From contig NZ_CP043427.1 in NCBI RefSeq assembly GCF_008245005.1, forward strand, positions 1,674,001 to 1,738,000: a DNA stretch of 64,000 nt, written 5' to 3'. Below the pieces are notes generated by a model that did no database searches, was not told where the DNA came from, and worked only from the letters and a program-made list of their open reading frames with translations. Numbering within the stretch: position 1 is the first letter of the stretch; each line of letters opens with the position of its first letter. Positions 26,668 to 37,440 of this stretch are shown here, one piece after another. The stretch comes from Campylobacter sputorum subsp. sputorum. GTDB taxonomy: Bacteria; Campylobacterota; Campylobacteria; Campylobacterales; Campylobacteraceae. A program made the translations under genes and the position numbers.

Positions 26668-27456
26668 TTAAGGTCTTTTATCTAAAATTTTACTATTATC
26701 TCGTTTAACTTTTTTTACAAATTTAACGCCATTTTCTTCTTGATACTCTTGCTTATAAGGCTTAGTTGGTCTATCTTCGCCTTTTGGCGTTTCATGGTAA
26801 AGCATAGAAAAATTAAATGTATCTTTGCTATCTACAAAACCACTATCTCTATTTTCTTCGCCAATTATACTTCTAAAATCTTTTCCATATATCGTATCTA
26901 TCTCATACCACCTAGCTCTTTCATCTCCTTGCAATGGATAAGATTTACGCAAAGGATGATCAAACCAATCATCTGGCATAATAAGGCGTTTTAAATTTGG
27001 ATGGTTTTTAAATAAAACCCCCATCATATCATAAAGTTCTCTCTCTGCCCAATTTGCACTTTTATAAATATTTGCAACACTTTGTAGCATCTCATCAGTT
27101 TTTACAAATGTTTTAACTCTTACTCTTCTTTTTTTAGAAATACTAAGAAGTTCATAAAACACTTCAACGCCATTTTTTTGAGCTATAAAATCAATCCCAC
27201 TCATCTCACACAACATCTCATAGCCAAAATTTTTTAGACTTGTTATAACATCTATATTATCAACGCTATTTATGTAAATTACAAGTGTATTAAACTCAAC
27301 ATAAGAATTTAGTATATTAAAATTAGTGAGTGCATTTATTTCATCTTTGAAAAAAGTTTGTAAGGGATCTATTTTTTGTGTTTGATTGGCTTTGAAAAAT
27401 CTATCTTCATAATAATTTTTTTTTGATGTATCTTTTTTATCAGAGTATATTCTCAT
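26668..27456 (-). CDS. nuoC: NADH-quinone oxidoreductase subunit C
   Basis: This 262-residue subunit of the peripheral arm is stand-alone, not fused to NuoD as in E. coli. The signature stretch is WAERELYDMMGVLFKNHPNLKRLIMPDDW, followed by HPLRKSYPLQGDERARWYE. The first 40 residues and the C-terminal basic tail are polar extensions. The first base of its start codon coincides with the last base of nuoB. Confidence 0.94.
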   Translation of the reverse strand: MRIYSDKKDTSKKNYYEDRFFKANQTQKIDPLQTFFKDEINALTNFNILNSYVEFNTLVIYINSVDNIDVITSLKNFGYEMLCEMSGIDFIAQKNGVEVFYELLSISKKRRVRVKTFVKTDEMLQSVANIYKSANWAERELYDMMGVLFKNHPNLKRLIMPDDWFDHPLRKSYPLQGDERARWYEIDTIYGKDFRSIIGEENRDSGFVDSKDTFNFSMLYHETPKGEDRPTKPYKQEYQEENGVKFVKKVKRDNSKILDKRP

Positions 27457-27965
27457 TAAACAAGCCTTTTTGGAATTTGAGCTCTTCTTGGAGTCTCTTT
27501 TCTAATCTTTTTTTGAAGTATCATAAGAGCAAATTGCAGTGTTTCCGGACGAGGGGCACAACCTGGTATATAAATATCAACAGGGATTATCCTATCACAG
27601 CCTTGAACAACAGAGTATGTATTAAACATACCGCCAGTATTTGCACAACTTCCCATACTTATAACCCATTTTGGTTCAGGCATCATATCGTAAATTCTTT
27701 TTGTAAATTTGGCATGTTTTTTACAAAGCGTTCCCGCTATTATCATAACTTCGCTTTGCCTAACAGAACCCCTAAAAATAGTTCCAAATCTATCAAAATC
27801 ATACCTTGAAGCACCAGTTGCCATCATTTCGATAGCACAGCATGCTAAACCATAACTAACAGCCCAAAGTGAGTTACTTCTTCCCCACTGAATTAGCTTA
27901 TCAACAGTAGTCAATACTATTGGCAAGCCACCATTTTTTGCATAATCTACTTGATGGAATGCCAT
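27456..27965 (-). CDS. nuoB: NADH-quinone oxidoreductase subunit B
   Basis: This 169-residue subunit holds cluster N2, the direct electron donor to quinone. All ligands are present: the tandem C42-C43 in [11 protein letters not shown], the Cys of MGSCANTGG and that of IPGCAPRPE. It overlaps nuoA by 19 bases. Confidence 0.96.
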   Translation of the reverse strand: MAFHQVDYAKNGGLPIVLTTVDKLIQWGRSNSLWAVSYGLACCAIEMMATGASRYDFDRFGTIFRGSVRQSEVMIIAGTLCKKHAKFTKRIYDMMPEPKWVISMGSCANTGGMFNTYSVVQGCDRIIPVDIYIPGCAPRPETLQFALMILQKKIRKETPRRAQIPKRLV

Positions 27966-28336
27966 TTAAACGCTCCTTTGCTCCAAGCATACATAAAACC
28001 TAAAAAAATAAACAATAAAAACATAATCATTTCTATAAGTCCAAACATTCCCAAAGTTTTGAAATTTACAGCCCAAGGAAACATAAAAATAATCTCAACA
28101 TCAAATAGTATAAAAAGAAGTCCAAATAAATAAAAATTTATATTTATTCTATTTGGCTGTTTTATAGCCTCAGGTCCAGATTCATAGATAGCTGTTTTTA
28201 GTTTTTCATTGCTTGTATTTGAGAATTTTTTACCTACTAAAGAGGATAGATAAATTATAAGTCCAAATATGAAAAAAGAAAGTATCATCATAAAAAAAGC
28301 GCCAAAATACGGATGATCACTTAAGATATGTTGCAT
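27947..28336 (-). CDS. nuoA: NADH-quinone oxidoreductase subunit A
   Basis: This 129-residue membrane subunit has three helices. The family signature [22 protein letters not shown], with its buried acidic residues, is intact, as is YESGPEAI in the first loop. It is the first gene of the operon; TTTGGAGT lies upstream of its ATG. Confidence 0.95.
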   Translation of the reverse strand: MQHILSDHPYFGAFFMMILSFFIFGLIIYLSSLVGKKFSNTSNEKLKTAIYESGPEAIKQPNRININFYLFGLLFILFDVEIIFMFPWAVNFKTLGMFGLIEMIMFLLFIFLGFMYAWSKGAFKWHSIK

Positions 28337-28501
28337 TTTTACTCCAAAGATTAATTCTAATAAAATTTTATATTTTTATATTAAATATAAGAGTATTTTA
28401 TTAATATTAAAACTTTACTATTTTTTGAGTTAAAACTAATTTAAAAAAGAATATTATATTTTGATTTTTGGATTTATATAAAGTAAGATTTAAATGACCT
28501 A
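28337..28501 (-). promoter_or_regulatory. nuo operon upstream region
   Basis: This 165-base gap separates nuoA from map, which runs in the same direction. It is about 80% A+T. A TATAAT (minus strand, 28453-28458) could be the -10 box of a nuo promoter. I see no terminator hairpin after map, so some transcription may also continue from the ribosomal operon. Confidence 0.3.
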
Positions 28502-29260
28502 TCAAATTTTACTTAAAATTTCTACTTTATTATTAATAATAGCTAGGCAATGCTCATAATGGCTAGTTCTAAGCCCATCTTTACTAGTAACTCTCCAATT
28601 ATCACTTCCAATAACAGGAGTTCCATCTTTTTGACATATCATAGGCTCTATACAAAATACCATACCATTTTTTATCTTTGGTCCAGATTTTGGATTGTTT
28701 CCCTCTAAATAATTTGGAATTTCTGGCTCTTCATGGGGTCTTTTTCCTATACCATGACCACAAAATCCTTTTAAAGGTACAAAACCTCTTTTTAGTATGA
28801 ACTCTTCTATCTTATGGCTAAGTTCTTTAAAATGCATTCCCACTTTTATATTATCAATAGCAAAATAAAGTGCATCTTTAGAGCAGTTTATAAGATCTTC
28901 ATCTTGTTTTGAAATTTTTCCTATTGGGTATGTTCTAGCACTATCTCCATAATAACCGTTTATTTTACTGCCTATATCAACGCCAAGTATATCGCCTTCT
29001 TTTAAAATAGTATTATCTGGGATACCATGAATCACAACTTCATTTAAAGAAAGGCAAGCTGCATTTGGAAAATCATAAAGTCCTTTAAATGCAGGATAAG
29101 CACCTTTTGAGGTTATAAAATCATCTATTAGTTTATCAACTTCAAGCAAGGTTATACCGGGTCGTAAAAACTCTCCGGCATAATCAAGAGCTTGTGCTAC
29201 AATCTTATTTGCAACCCTAAGCCCTTCTAAATCTTTGGCATTTTTTAAAGAAATTGCCAT
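28502..29260 (-). CDS. map: methionine aminopeptidase, type I
   Basis: This 252-residue M24 metallopeptidase removes the initiator Met from new proteins. Metal ligands are in place: the two Asp in GVDIGSKINGYYGDSARTY, His in GHGIGKRPHEEPE, Glu in FCIEPMI and the final SHYEHCLAI segment. It shares one base with the secY stop, so it is the last gene of the spc transcript. Confidence 0.95.
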   Translation of the reverse strand: MAISLKNAKDLEGLRVANKIVAQALDYAGEFLRPGITLLEVDKLIDDFITSKGAYPAFKGLYDFPNAACLSLNEVVIHGIPDNTILKEGDILGVDIGSKINGYYGDSARTYPIGKISKQDEDLINCSKDALYFAIDNIKVGMHFKELSHKIEEFILKRGFVPLKGFCGHGIGKRPHEEPEIPNYLEGNNPKSGPKIKNGMVFCIEPMICQKDGTPVIGSDNWRVTSKDGLRTSHYEHCLAIINNKVEILSKI

Positions 29261-30525
29261 TATAAACCTACTGCACTTAAAGTTTGATATTTATTCATAT
29301 ATCTTTGTGCTTCTATTTTTCTCATTGTATCAAGTGCAACTTGAACAACAATAAGAACGGATGTTCCTCCAAAATAAAATGGCACTCCCATAAATTTAAC
29401 CAATAACCAAGGAATTGTAGATATCAGACCAAGATAAATAGAACCTGTAAAAGTTAATCTACTGGCTACTTCATTAAGATATTTTGCGGTACTCTCCCCC
29501 GGTCTAACGCCTGGTATAAATCCACCTTGCCTTTTTAAATTTTCACTAATATCTTTTGAATTAAATGTAATTGATGCGTAAAAATATGCAAAAAATATTA
29601 TAAATAAAAATGTGAGAATATGAAAAAAATATCCACTTGGATTTAAAAAGTCATTTATCTTCTGCAAGTAAGGATTTGTACTTGCTTGAAAAATAGTTCC
29701 TGGAAACATCAAAACAGCACTTGCAAAAATAGGAGGTATAACTCCACTTAAATTTATCTTTATAGGAATATAATTCATTATTCGTTTATGCTGATTTTGC
29801 ATTATAACTTTTCTTGAATAGCTTATTGGTATGCGTCTTTCGCCAAGTTCTATGTAAAGTATAAAACCTACTGTAAATATTATTATCACAAGTATAGCAA
29901 GAACTACAAGGAAATTTAACGCTCCATTATTTACAAGATCTATAGTTCCTTTAATAGCTGTTGGTATACCGCTTACAATACCCGCAAAGATAATTAAACT
30001 GATACCATTTCCTATACCGCTTTGAGTAATCCTCTCACCTATCCACATTAAAAGCATTGTTCCACAAAGCATAGATATTGCCGAAATAACTATAAATAAA
30101 TTAAGATTATCTATCATTATAGCACTAGCACCGCTTCTACTTGGCATACTATTTAAACCTATACTCACTCCAACTGCTTGAATAATAGTTATAAATATAG
30201 TAACATAACGGATAATTTGCATATATTTTTGCATACCGTCGCGTTCTTTTTTCATTTTGCCTAAATTTGGGAAAGTTGCAGCAAGAAGCTCCATAACGAT
30301 AGATGCCGTGATATATGGCATTATTCCAAGAGATATTACACTAAGTCTTTCAGCGGCTTTTCCGCTAAACATATTAAACATACCAAGGGCATTATTAGCG
30401 TTTGAATCGAAAAATTCTTTGATAACATCAGCATTAACGCCAGGAACTGGCACATAAGCCAGTATCCTATAAGCAAACAAAAATGCCAACGTGATCAAAA
30501 TCCTGTTGGTCAATGTCTTATTCAT
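29260..30525 (-). CDS. secY: SecY, protein translocase channel
   Basis: This 421-residue inner-membrane channel of the Sec translocon has ten hydrophobic helices. Recognisable parts are the plug and lateral gate region near LAYVPVPGVN, LGIMPYITASIVMEL, and cytoplasmic loops GERRIPISYSRK and IPGVRPGESTAKYL. It lies directly after rplO (1-base overlap), the standard place. Confidence 0.96.
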   Translation of the reverse strand: MNKTLTNRILITLAFLFAYRILAYVPVPGVNADVIKEFFDSNANNALGMFNMFSGKAAERLSVISLGIMPYITASIVMELLAATFPNLGKMKKERDGMQKYMQIIRYVTIFITIIQAVGVSIGLNSMPSRSGASAIMIDNLNLFIVISAISMLCGTMLLMWIGERITQSGIGNGISLIIFAGIVSGIPTAIKGTIDLVNNGALNFLVVLAILVIIIFTVGFILYIELGERRIPISYSRKVIMQNQHKRIMNYIPIKINLSGVIPPIFASAVLMFPGTIFQASTNPYLQKINDFLNPSGYFFHILTFLFIIFFAYFYASITFNSKDISENLKRQGGFIPGVRPGESTAKYLNEVASRLTFTGSIYLGLISTIPWLLVKFMGVPFYFGGTSVLIVVQVALDTMRKIEAQRYMNKYQTLSAVGL

Positions 30526-30926
30526 TATTTTTGTCCACTAACGCTAATATTGTCGTCTTTTATTTTAGTTGCTAAATCTTTAGCACTTGATCCTATTAGT
30601 TTTATTTTAGTAACGCTTTTTGAAAGTTTATGAACATTTTTTATACTCTCAACTGTTATCTCATTTAATTCTTTGATGGCTGTTATTTTTTCTACATTAA
30701 TAACATAAGGTTTTTCAAATTTAGAAACAAATCCAACTTTTGGAAGTCTTCTTTGAAGCGGTTGTTGACCACCCTCAAAACCTCTTTTTTCATTGTAACC
30801 TTTTCTAGCTGTTTGACCTTTACCACCTTTTGTAGCTGTTTTTCCCCAACCACTACCTTGTCCACGACCAATTCTTTTAGTTTTATGAGTTGAACCCTGT
30901 GCTTTTTGTAAATTTTCTAATCCCAT
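30525..30926 (-). CDS. rplO: 50S ribosomal protein L15
   Basis: This is a 133-residue large-subunit protein. The glycine/arginine-rich N-terminus ([38 protein letters not shown]) that enters the 23S rRNA core is intact, followed by a globular C-terminal domain. It sits between rpsE (11-base gap) and secY. Confidence 0.96.
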   Translation of the reverse strand: MGLENLQKAQGSTHKTKRIGRGQGSGWGKTATKGGKGQTARKGYNEKRGFEGGQQPLQRRLPKVGFVSKFEKPYVINVEKITAIKELNEITVESIKNVHKLSKSVTKIKLIGSSAKDLATKIKDDNISVSGQK

Positions 30927-30937
30927 ACCAATTCTCC

Positions 30938-31381
30938 TTAGTTTTTAAGCATACTTAATGCTTTTATGGTAGCTCTTACAACATTAGCTGAGTTATTTGA
31001 ACCAAGTGATTTTGTAAGGATATCTTTAATACCGGCAAGCTCTATAATAGGACGAGTTGAACCACCGGCTATAACACCAGTACCTTCGCTAGCAGGTTTT
31101 AGTAAAATTTTACTAGCATTGTATTTAACTTCTATATCGTGAGCTATAGTTGTACCTTTGATATTTACTTTTATAATATTTTTAAAAGCATCATCAACAG
31201 CTTTTCTTATAGCGTCTGGAACTTCTTTTGCTTTACCAAATCCAAAACCAACAAGACCATTCTTGTTTCCTACAACAACAAGAGCTGTAAATCTAAATCT
31301 TCTACCGCCTTTAACAACTTTTGTAACACGACCAATATCAACTATTACTTCGCTAAATTCTTCTTTATTATATTTTTCCAT
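30938..31381 (-). CDS. rpsE: 30S ribosomal protein S5
   Basis: This 147-residue small-subunit protein is important for decoding accuracy. The S5 signature is seen as [21 protein letters not shown] plus [17 protein letters not shown], and the C-terminal domain as [21 protein letters not shown]. It is 10 bases downstream of rplR. Confidence 0.96.
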   Translation of the reverse strand: MEKYNKEEFSEVIVDIGRVTKVVKGGRRFRFTALVVVGNKNGLVGFGFGKAKEVPDAIRKAVDDAFKNIIKVNIKGTTIAHDIEVKYNASKILLKPASEGTGVIAGGSTRPIIELAGIKDILTKSLGSNNSANVVRATIKALSMLKN

Positions 31382-31391
31382 TTTAACCTCT

Positions 31392-31748
31392 TTATAGTTC
31401 TATGCCGTTTTCTCTAAGGCAATCGCCAAAAGCCGCTACGACACCGTGATACAAATAACCGTTTCTATCAAAAACAACCTTGTTTATATTTGATTTTTTT
31501 AACTCATTAGCAAATTCTTTAGCAAGTGTTTTTGCACCTTCTATATTTGCTTTTATACCAAGTTTTTTGCCACTACAACTAGCAATAGTTACAGCCTTAA
31601 CATCATCTATAGCTTGAACATAAACTGTTCTATTTGATTTAAAAATAGAAACTCTTGGGCATTCGTTTGTTCCTGAAATTTTAGATCTAATACTTTTTTT
31701 TCTCTTAGCTCTTAAGCTTATTTTTCTTTTTAATACATTTACTTCCAT
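31392..31748 (-). CDS. rplR: 50S ribosomal protein L18
   Basis: This is a 118-residue 5S rRNA-binding protein. The basic N-terminus [21 protein letters not shown] and the end [25 protein letters not shown] fit the family. The ATG at 31748 is chosen over a GTG one codon earlier because homologues begin four residues before NVLKRK or closer. Confidence 0.95.
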   Translation of the reverse strand: MEVNVLKRKISLRAKRKKSIRSKISGTNECPRVSIFKSNRTVYVQAIDDVKAVTIASCSGKKLGIKANIEGAKTLAKEFANELKKSNINKVVFDRNGYLYHGVVAAFGDCLRENGIEL

Positions 31749-31757
31749 CACAAACCC

Positions 31758-32294
31758 CTACTTCTTAGCTGTTTTGCCGGCTTTTCTAATAATACGCTCT
31801 TCAGCATATTTAACGCCCTTGCCTTTGTATGGCTCAGGAGGTCTAAATCCTCTAACTTGTGCTGCTACCTGACCAACAACTTGTTTATCAACACCTTTAA
31901 TAGTGATAACATTTTTATCAACACTAGCTTCAATACCTTCTGGCAATTGATAGTTTATTACATGCGAAAAACCTAAATTTAGTTCTAAAACTTTACCTTT
32001 AACAGCAGCTTTATAACCAACACCATTTATCTCTAGTTTTTTTTCAAAACCACTTGTAAGTCCGATTATAACATTGTTTGCAAGAGCTCTATAAGTTCCC
32101 CAATATGCTCTATCTTGTCTTTCATCGCTTTTTGAAGCAAAAACTAATTTTCCATCTTCGACTTTAATACAAACATGACCTTTTGTGTCAAGTTCTTTTG
32201 TAGTATTACCTTTTTTAAATACTACTACACTATCTTTTACACTAACATCAACTCCACTTGGAATTGAGATAGGTTGCTTACCTATACGAGACAT
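31758..32294 (-). CDS. rplF: 50S ribosomal protein L6
   Basis: This 178-residue protein has two similar domains. It starts [15 protein letters not shown] and ends with the signature [19 protein letters not shown] plus a basic tail. A 103-base gap with a perfect palindrome separates it from rpsH, wider than other gaps in this operon. Confidence 0.96.
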   Translation of the reverse strand: MSRIGKQPISIPSGVDVSVKDSVVVFKKGNTTKELDTKGHVCIKVEDGKLVFASKSDERQDRAYWGTYRALANNVIIGLTSGFEKKLEINGVGYKAAVKGKVLELNLGFSHVINYQLPEGIEASVDKNVITIKGVDKQVVGQVAAQVRGFRPPEPYKGKGVKYAEERIIRKAGKTAKK

Positions 32295-32372
32295 TTTTTT
32301 CCTTTTTACTTGTCTAGGGTATGTCTACTTTTACGAATGGATACCACAATACCATAAAAAAGCAGAATTTAA

Positions 32373-32390
32373 AACTGGGATATCCCAGTT
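32373..32390. repeat. 18-bp perfect palindrome between rpsH and rplF
   Basis: AACTGGGAT and its exact reverse complement lie back to back, 7 bases after the rpsH stop on the minus strand. As RNA it could form a stem of up to about seven pairs with a tight loop, without an adjacent U tract, so it is not a standard terminator. It may be a processing or regulatory site. Confidence 0.5.
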
Positions 32391-32397
32391 CAACTTC

Positions 32398-32793
32398 TTA
32401 CCAAACAGTGCACAAAACTTCACCACCAACACCAGATGAGTGTGCTTTTTTATTACTTAAAACACCTTTACTAGTACTGATGATGCTAATTCCATAACCA
32501 TTTTTAAATCTTTTTATATCATCCCTGCCTTTATAAACTCTTCTACCCGGTTTTGAAACCCTTTTTATTTCATTTATAGCAGGTTTGCCATTTTCATCAT
32601 ATCGCAAAACTACATTGATAAATTTCTTTTTATCTTCTTCAACTATATTGTAGTTTTCAACATATTTCTCTTCTACCAAGATTGTTAAAACTGCTTCTAC
32701 AACATTTGAATGAAGTAATTTTGCAGTATCAAGTTTTCTCATATATGCGTTTCTAATGCGAGTTAGTCCGTCTGAAATTAAATCATTTAACAT
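32398..32793 (-). CDS. rpsH: 30S ribosomal protein S8
   Basis: This 131-residue 16S rRNA-binding protein starts [17 protein letters not shown] and ends with the family signature [27 protein letters not shown]. In many bacteria S8 is also the translational regulator of the spc operon; no copy of its binding helix was identified here by eye. Confidence 0.96.
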   Translation of the reverse strand: MLNDLISDGLTRIRNAYMRKLDTAKLLHSNVVEAVLTILVEEKYVENYNIVEEDKKKFINVVLRYDENGKPAINEIKRVSKPGRRVYKGRDDIKRFKNGYGISIISTSKGVLSNKKAHSSGVGGEVLCTVW

Positions 32794-32802
32794 TTTTTCT
32801 CC

Positions 32803-32988
32803 TTACCAACTTGCTTTTTTTAGACCAGGGATTAACCCCTCATTTGCCATTTTTCTCAAGCAAACTCTACAAATTCCAAAATCTTTATAAACAGAATGTG
32901 GTCTACCGCAAATTTTACATCTTGTATAACCACGAACCTTAAATTTAGGTTTGCGTGCTGCTTTTGCTATCATAGATTTTTTAGCCAT
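32803..32988 (-). CDS. rpsN: 30S ribosomal protein S14, zinc-binding type
   Basis: This is a 61-residue short form of S14 with four zinc cysteines: CKIC and CRVC flanking [12 protein letters not shown]. The start at 32988 ([10 protein letters not shown]) is preceded by AAGGAAAATAAT and is preferred over a longer frame that reads into rplE. Presence of the zinc form is usual in Campylobacter. Confidence 0.95.
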   Translation of the reverse strand: MAKKSMIAKAARKPKFKVRGYTRCKICGRPHSVYKDFGICRVCLRKMANEGLIPGLKKASW

Positions 32989-32989
32989 A

Positions 32990-33535
32990 TTATTTTCCTT
33001 TTGCAAAAGGCAAACCAAAAAGCTCAAGCATTTTGAAAGCCTCTTTATCATTTTTAGCTGTTGTAACTAAAGCGATGTTCATACCGTGAGTTTTTAAAAT
33101 TTTATCATACTCAACTTCTGGAAACATTAATTGCTCATTTAAACCAAAGTTATAGTTTCCTCTTCCATCAAAACCATTTTTAGGAAGACCGCGAAAATCT
33201 TTTACTCTTGGAAGAGCAATGCTAATTAATTTATCTAAAAAAGCATACATTCTATCTTTTCTAAGAGTAACTTTGATACCTACTGGAAAACCTTCTCTTA
33301 CTTTAAAACCAGCAACTGATTTCTTAGCATTTGTTACAACTGATTTTTGTCCAGCTATTAAAGATATAGTATCTGCCATATTTTGAAGCACTTTTTGATC
33401 TTTACTGCTATCACCAACACCAACACTTATAACAATCTTTTCAAGAGATGGTATTAGCATAGGATTTTTTATATCAAATTCTTTTGCTAATTCATTTTTT
33501 ATAGATGAGTTATATTTTTCTCTTAATCTTGCCAT
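32990..33535 (-). CDS. rplE: 50S ribosomal protein L5
   Basis: This 181-residue 5S rRNA-binding protein forms a bridge to the small subunit. Family segments are [29 protein letters not shown] and [19 protein letters not shown]. It lies 5 bases after rplX and 1 base before rpsN. Confidence 0.96.
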   Translation of the reverse strand: MARLREKYNSSIKNELAKEFDIKNPMLIPSLEKIVISVGVGDSSKDQKVLQNMADTISLIAGQKSVVTNAKKSVAGFKVREGFPVGIKVTLRKDRMYAFLDKLISIALPRVKDFRGLPKNGFDGRGNYNFGLNEQLMFPEVEYDKILKTHGMNIALVTTAKNDKEAFKMLELFGLPFAKGK

Positions 33536-33540
33536 AACTA

Positions 33541-33771
33541 TTATCCTTCAACTTTCGCTACATTTGAAATATCCATAGGCATTTCTTTATTTATAAATCC
33601 ACCATTTTGGAATTTTTCACTTGGCTTAACAGCCTTTTTAGCTACTTTGCAGCCCTCAACTATAACTTGATTTTTTTTAGGAAGAACAGATAAAACTTTA
33701 CCAGTTTTTCCTTTGTCATCACCAGCTATAATTTTAACTTCATCACCTTTTTTAATTTTAAATTTAGCCAT
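33541..33771 (-). CDS. rplX: 50S ribosomal protein L24
   Basis: This 76-residue assembly initiator protein has the KOW motif [20 protein letters not shown] at its N-terminus, typical of L24. It overlaps rplN by one base. Confidence 0.95.
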   Translation of the reverse strand: MAKFKIKKGDEVKIIAGDDKGKTGKVLSVLPKKNQVIVEGCKVAKKAVKPSEKFQNGGFINKEMPMDISNVAKVEG

Positions 33772-34139
33772 TATAGAACCTCCGGAGCTAGTGAAACTAT
33801 TTTCATAAATCCACCATATCTTACTTCTCTACCAATAGGACCAAAAATACGAGTTCCAACTGGCTCTTTTTTAGCATCTAATATAACAGCGGCATTTTCA
33901 TCAAATCTAATAAGAGAGCCATTATCTCTTTGAATCTCTTTTTTAGTTCTAACAATAACCGCTTTTACAACCTGACCTCTTTTTACTTTACCATTTGGAA
34001 GAGCTTTTTTTACTGAGCAAACTATGATGTCGCCTATAGTTGCATATCGTCTTTTTGAGCCACCTAAAACTTTGATACACATAAGCTCTTTTGCACCACT
34101 ATTATCTGCAACTGCAAGTCTTGTAAAACTTTGAATCAT
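33771..34139 (-). CDS. rplN: 50S ribosomal protein L14
   Basis: This is a 122-residue protein near the factor-binding and intersubunit region. The start [28 protein letters not shown] and the [24 protein letters not shown] segment are diagnostic. It shares one base with each neighbour. Confidence 0.96.
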   Translation of the reverse strand: MIQSFTRLAVADNSGAKELMCIKVLGGSKRRYATIGDIIVCSVKKALPNGKVKRGQVVKAVIVRTKKEIQRDNGSLIRFDENAAVILDAKKEPVGTRIFGPIGREVRYGGFMKIVSLAPEVL

Positions 34140-34390
34140 TATTCTACTCCTTTTGCAAGGACAGATTTAAGTCTAAATGATTTTGTTTTACTAAGTGGTC
34201 TACACTCTATAGCAACAACTGTATCACCAGCTTTTGTCTCATTTTTTTCATCATGAATTAGATATTTTTTAAATTTCTTAACAATTTTTCTATATCTAGG
34301 ATGCATAACACGTCTTTCAACAAGAACGCTAGCTGTTTTATCTCCAGATTTTTGAACTACAACGCCTTGAATTTCTCTTTTTAATGCCAT
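34139..34390 (-). CDS. rpsQ: 30S ribosomal protein S17
   Basis: This 83-residue OB-fold 16S rRNA-binding protein starts with [20 protein letters not shown] and has the signature [20 protein letters not shown]. It is 10 bases after rpmC. Confidence 0.95.
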   Translation of the reverse strand: MALKREIQGVVVQKSGDKTASVLVERRVMHPRYRKIVKKFKKYLIHDEKNETKAGDTVVAIECRPLSKTKSFRLKSVLAKGVE

Positions 34391-34400
34391 CTTTTTCCCC

Positions 34401-34586
34401 TTATTTAATCGCGTTGATTGCAGTATTGATTCTAGCGATATCTTTTTTCAAAAGACTAATCTCTTTAGGGTTATTTAACTGCATAGTTTTTAACTTTTGT
34501 CTTAAAACAAAAAGCAACTTTTTCTTTTCTACCAACATAGTGTTAAGTTCGCTAACACTTTTATCTTTTAACTCAGTATAATTCAT
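34401..34586 (-). CDS. rpmC: 50S ribosomal protein L29
   Basis: This is a 61-residue helical hairpin protein at the peptide exit tunnel. It has a start like [14 protein letters not shown] and the [14 protein letters not shown] / [11 protein letters not shown] pattern. The ATG at 34586 is preferred to a GTG two codons earlier because AGGGA is correctly spaced for it. It overlaps rplP by 14 bases. Confidence 0.93.
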   Translation of the reverse strand: MNYTELKDKSVSELNTMLVEKKKLLFVLRQKLKTMQLNNPKEISLLKKDIARINTAINAIK

Positions 34587-34998
34587 TTTCACTTTCCCTG
34601 TTTACGAACTTAGTTTTAAAAGGTAATTTACTTTTAGAAAGTGCTAAAGCTTCTCTTGCAGTAGCCTCATCAACACCTGCCATCTCAAATATGATTCTAC
34701 CGGGTTTAATGTTCATTACCCACTCTTCAACTCCACCTTTACCTTTACCCATACGAGTTTCTAAAGGTTTTTTAGTTATTGGTTTATCAGGAAATACTCT
34801 TATCCAGATTTTTGCTTGTCTTTTAACAAAACGGGTCATAGCAATACGCGCAGCTTCAATTTGTCTTGAGTTGATTCTACCAGCTTCAACAGCTTTTAGG
34901 GCAAAATCCCCAGTTGCAAGTTGAGTTCCACGAGTAGCATAACCACGATTGCGACCTTTCATCATTTTACGAAATTTTGTTCTTTTTGGCATCAACAT
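34573..34998 (-). CDS. rplP: 50S ribosomal protein L16
   Basis: This 141-residue protein organises the A site and tRNA elbow region. It begins [19 protein letters not shown] and contains [19 protein letters not shown]. The length and N-terminus agree with the Campylobacter form that starts MLMPKRTK, so the outer ATG is kept. Confidence 0.95.
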   Translation of the reverse strand: MLMPKRTKFRKMMKGRNRGYATRGTQLATGDFALKAVEAGRINSRQIEAARIAMTRFVKRQAKIWIRVFPDKPITKKPLETRMGKGKGGVEEWVMNIKPGRIIFEMAGVDEATAREALALSKSKLPFKTKFVNRESENELY

Positions 34999-35000
34999 GA

Positions 35001-35699
35001 CTATTTACTCCTTCTAGATCTGCGTGTTTTCTTAGGAGCAGATTCTTCTCTTTTTTCAGCTTGAATACCTTTTTGAAGAACTTCACCTTTAAATATCCAC
35101 ACTTTTATACCTATATTTCCATAAGTTGTATGAGCTTCAGCAAATCCATAATCTATCCTAGCTCTTAGAGTATGAAGTGGAACACGACCTTCTAAATACC
35201 ACTCAGTTCTGGCCATCTCAGCACCGCCTAAACGACCAGCAACTGAAATTTTTATACCTTTTGCACCTGATTTTTGTGCATTTTGTATAACTTTTTTCAT
35301 AGCTCTTCTAAAAGCAACACGACGCTCAAGTTGCATAGCAACATTTTCTGCAGCAAGTTGAGCTGAAGCACCAGCCTTATGTTCTTCTTTTATATTTATA
35401 TTTACATCTTTATTTATAAGTTGTTTTACTTTTTCTCCAAGTTTAACAACATCGCTTCCTTTTTTGCCTATTATTATCCCTGGTTTTGCTGCAACTATAG
35501 TAACACGAAGCTTTTTAGCTGTTCTTTCTATTAGAATTTGACTTATACCAGCATAATAAAGCTCTTTTTTTAGGAATTTTCTTATTTGATAATCTTCTGA
35601 AATATTCTCAGGTAAAGATGCTTTTGATGGAAACCATCTTGATTCCCAGTTTCTGTTAATTCCTAATCTTAGTCCTATTGGATTAACTTTTTGTCCCAT
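35001..35699 (-). CDS. rpsC: 30S ribosomal protein S3
   Basis: This is a 232-residue protein at the mRNA entry tunnel. It starts [22 protein letters not shown], has the KH-domain loop [13 protein letters not shown] and the C-terminal [16 protein letters not shown], with a basic tail. It is 1 base after rplV. Confidence 0.96.
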   Translation of the reverse strand: MGQKVNPIGLRLGINRNWESRWFPSKASLPENISEDYQIRKFLKKELYYAGISQILIERTAKKLRVTIVAAKPGIIIGKKGSDVVKLGEKVKQLINKDVNINIKEEHKAGASAQLAAENVAMQLERRVAFRRAMKKVIQNAQKSGAKGIKISVAGRLGGAEMARTEWYLEGRVPLHTLRARIDYGFAEAHTTYGNIGIKVWIFKGEVLQKGIQAEKREESAPKKTRRSRRSK

Positions 35700-35700
35700 C

Positions 35701-36033
35701 TTAGTCTTCCTTCTTTTCAGCTTTTGCTACTTCTACCATGATATGAGAAGTTGGTTTTCTAATGCGACTTGCACTTCCTCTTGCTCTTGGTCTAAATCTT
35801 TTAAGAACAGGGCCAGCATCCACACGACAACTCTTAACTATAACTTCTTCTGGCTCAAAACCGCCGTTTGCAACAGCTGATGATATAGCATTTGCTATGT
35901 ATTTAGCACCACGATTTGGTGTAAATTCTAAAGTAGCTAGTGCAAACTCAGCATTCATACCTTGAATTTGCTTTGCTATAAGTCTAGCCTTAGTTGGAGA
36001 AAGTCTAATAAATTTAATAGTTGATTTACTCAT
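35701..36033 (-). CDS. rplV: 50S ribosomal protein L22
   Basis: This 110-residue protein lines the exit tunnel with a long beta hairpin ([21 protein letters not shown]). The helix [13 protein letters not shown] lies near the start. It is 8 bases downstream of rpsS. Confidence 0.96.
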   Translation of the reverse strand: MSKSTIKFIRLSPTKARLIAKQIQGMNAEFALATLEFTPNRGAKYIANAISSAVANGGFEPEEVIVKSCRVDAGPVLKRFRPRARGSASRIRKPTSHIMVEVAKAEKKED

Positions 36034-36041
36034 ATTTCCTC

Positions 36042-36323
36042 CTACTTGCCTATTTTCTTTTGAACAGAGCCTTTATGGCCTTTAAATGTTCTAGTTGGAG
36101 CAAACTCACCTAATTTATAACCTATGTGATTTTCTGTTACATACACAGGAATAAAACTTTTACCATTATGGACATTAAATGTAAGTCCGATCATATCAGG
36201 CACAATCGTACTGCGTCTTGACCAAGTTTTTATAGGTTTGTTGTCATTTGCTTTTTTTGCAGCTACAACTTTTTTCATTACATGATCATCTACGAAAGGA
36301 CCTTTTTTAAGTGATCGTGCCAT
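36042..36323 (-). CDS. rpsS: 30S ribosomal protein S19
   Basis: This 93-residue small-subunit head protein starts [18 protein letters not shown] and includes [22 protein letters not shown] and [14 protein letters not shown], all diagnostic. It begins 1 base after rplB. Confidence 0.96.
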   Translation of the reverse strand: MARSLKKGPFVDDHVMKKVVAAKKANDNKPIKTWSRRSTIVPDMIGLTFNVHNGKSFIPVYVTENHIGYKLGEFAPTRTFKGHKGSVQKKIGK

Positions 36324-36324
36324 C

Positions 36325-37155
36325 TTATTTTCCTTTCTTTCTTGAAATTATAAGCTTATCACTTGCTTTTTTGCGTCTTGTTTTGTAACCTTTAGTTGGT
36401 TGACCCCAAGGTGTAACAGGATTTCTACCAGAATTTTTCTTACCTTCGCCACCACCATGTGGGTGATCTACTGGGTTCATAGCTGAACCTCTAGTTTGAG
36501 GGCGAATTCCTCTATGACGATTTCTACCTGCTTTACCTATAGATATATTTGACCAATCTTCATTACCAACAACGCCTACAGTTGCCATACACTCTGCTAA
36601 AACTTGTCTCATTTCACCACTTGGTAATCTAAGAACTACATATTTATCTTCTTTACCCATAAGTTGCGCATAACCACCAGCACTTCTTGCCATTTGGGCA
36701 CCTTTGCCAGGTTTTAGCTCTATATTGTGGATAATTGTACCAATTGGAATGCTTTTTAACTTCATAGCATTGCCCGGTTTTATATCTAATCCAGATTCCG
36801 CAGAAGCAACTACATCTCCAACATTTAATCCATTTGGTTTAATAATATATCTTTTTTCGCCATCTTTATAGCTAATAAGCGCTATTCTACAATTTCTATT
36901 TGGATCATATTCAATAGCCTCAACTACGCCCTCTATACCAAATTTACGACGCTTAAAGTCTATTATACGATAAAGTTTTTTAGCACCTGCTTCTTTATGG
37001 CGAGATGTTATTCTACCATTATGATTTCTACCAGCTGTTGCAGGTATTTTAACAAGCAAAGATCTAACACTAGGTTTAGCTGTTATATCATCATTTTTAA
37101 GTCCTGTCATAAATCTACGACTTGGAGTATAAGGTTTATATGTTTTTATAGCCAT
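36325..37155 (-). CDS. rplB: 50S ribosomal protein L2
   Basis: This is a 276-residue protein next to the peptidyl transferase centre. The functional C-terminal segment with [14 protein letters not shown], including the conserved His, is intact, as are [20 protein letters not shown] and the basic end. It lies 2 bases after rplW. Confidence 0.97.
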   Translation of the reverse strand: MAIKTYKPYTPSRRFMTGLKNDDITAKPSVRSLLVKIPATAGRNHNGRITSRHKEAGAKKLYRIIDFKRRKFGIEGVVEAIEYDPNRNCRIALISYKDGEKRYIIKPNGLNVGDVVASAESGLDIKPGNAMKLKSIPIGTIIHNIELKPGKGAQMARSAGGYAQLMGKEDKYVVLRLPSGEMRQVLAECMATVGVVGNEDWSNISIGKAGRNRHRGIRPQTRGSAMNPVDHPHGGGEGKKNSGRNPVTPWGQPTKGYKTRRKKASDKLIISRKKGK

Positions 37156-37157
37156 AA

Positions 37158-37439
37158 TTACGCCTCCATATTTTCAAGACTTACGCCTTCAGGCAACTTG
37201 ACATAAAATTTCTTGATGTCATTTCTAACACCAGTTCTTCCTCTAAATTTCTTAACTTTGCCATCAAGTCTTAGGGAATTAACTCTAAGTGGCGTAATCC
37301 CAAAATACTCTTTCAAAACAGCCTTTAAACCATTTTTAGTCATTTTAGGTGAAGTTTGAATAACAACAACACCATTTTCTTGAAGTGAGAGAGTTTTTTC
37401 TGTATAAATAATTGTTTTTATATCTGTTATATCTGCCAT
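37158..37439 (-). CDS. rplW: 50S ribosomal protein L23
   Basis: This 93-residue protein at the tunnel exit docks trigger factor and SRP. It begins with [15 protein letters not shown] and has the L23 pattern KKAV-like [19 protein letters not shown] plus [16 protein letters not shown]. It begins 1 base after rplD. Confidence 0.94.
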   Translation of the reverse strand: MADITDIKTIIYTEKTLSLQENGVVVIQTSPKMTKNGLKAVLKEYFGITPLRVNSLRLDGKVKKFRGRTGVRNDIKKFYVKLPEGVSLENMEA

Positions 37440-37440
37440 C

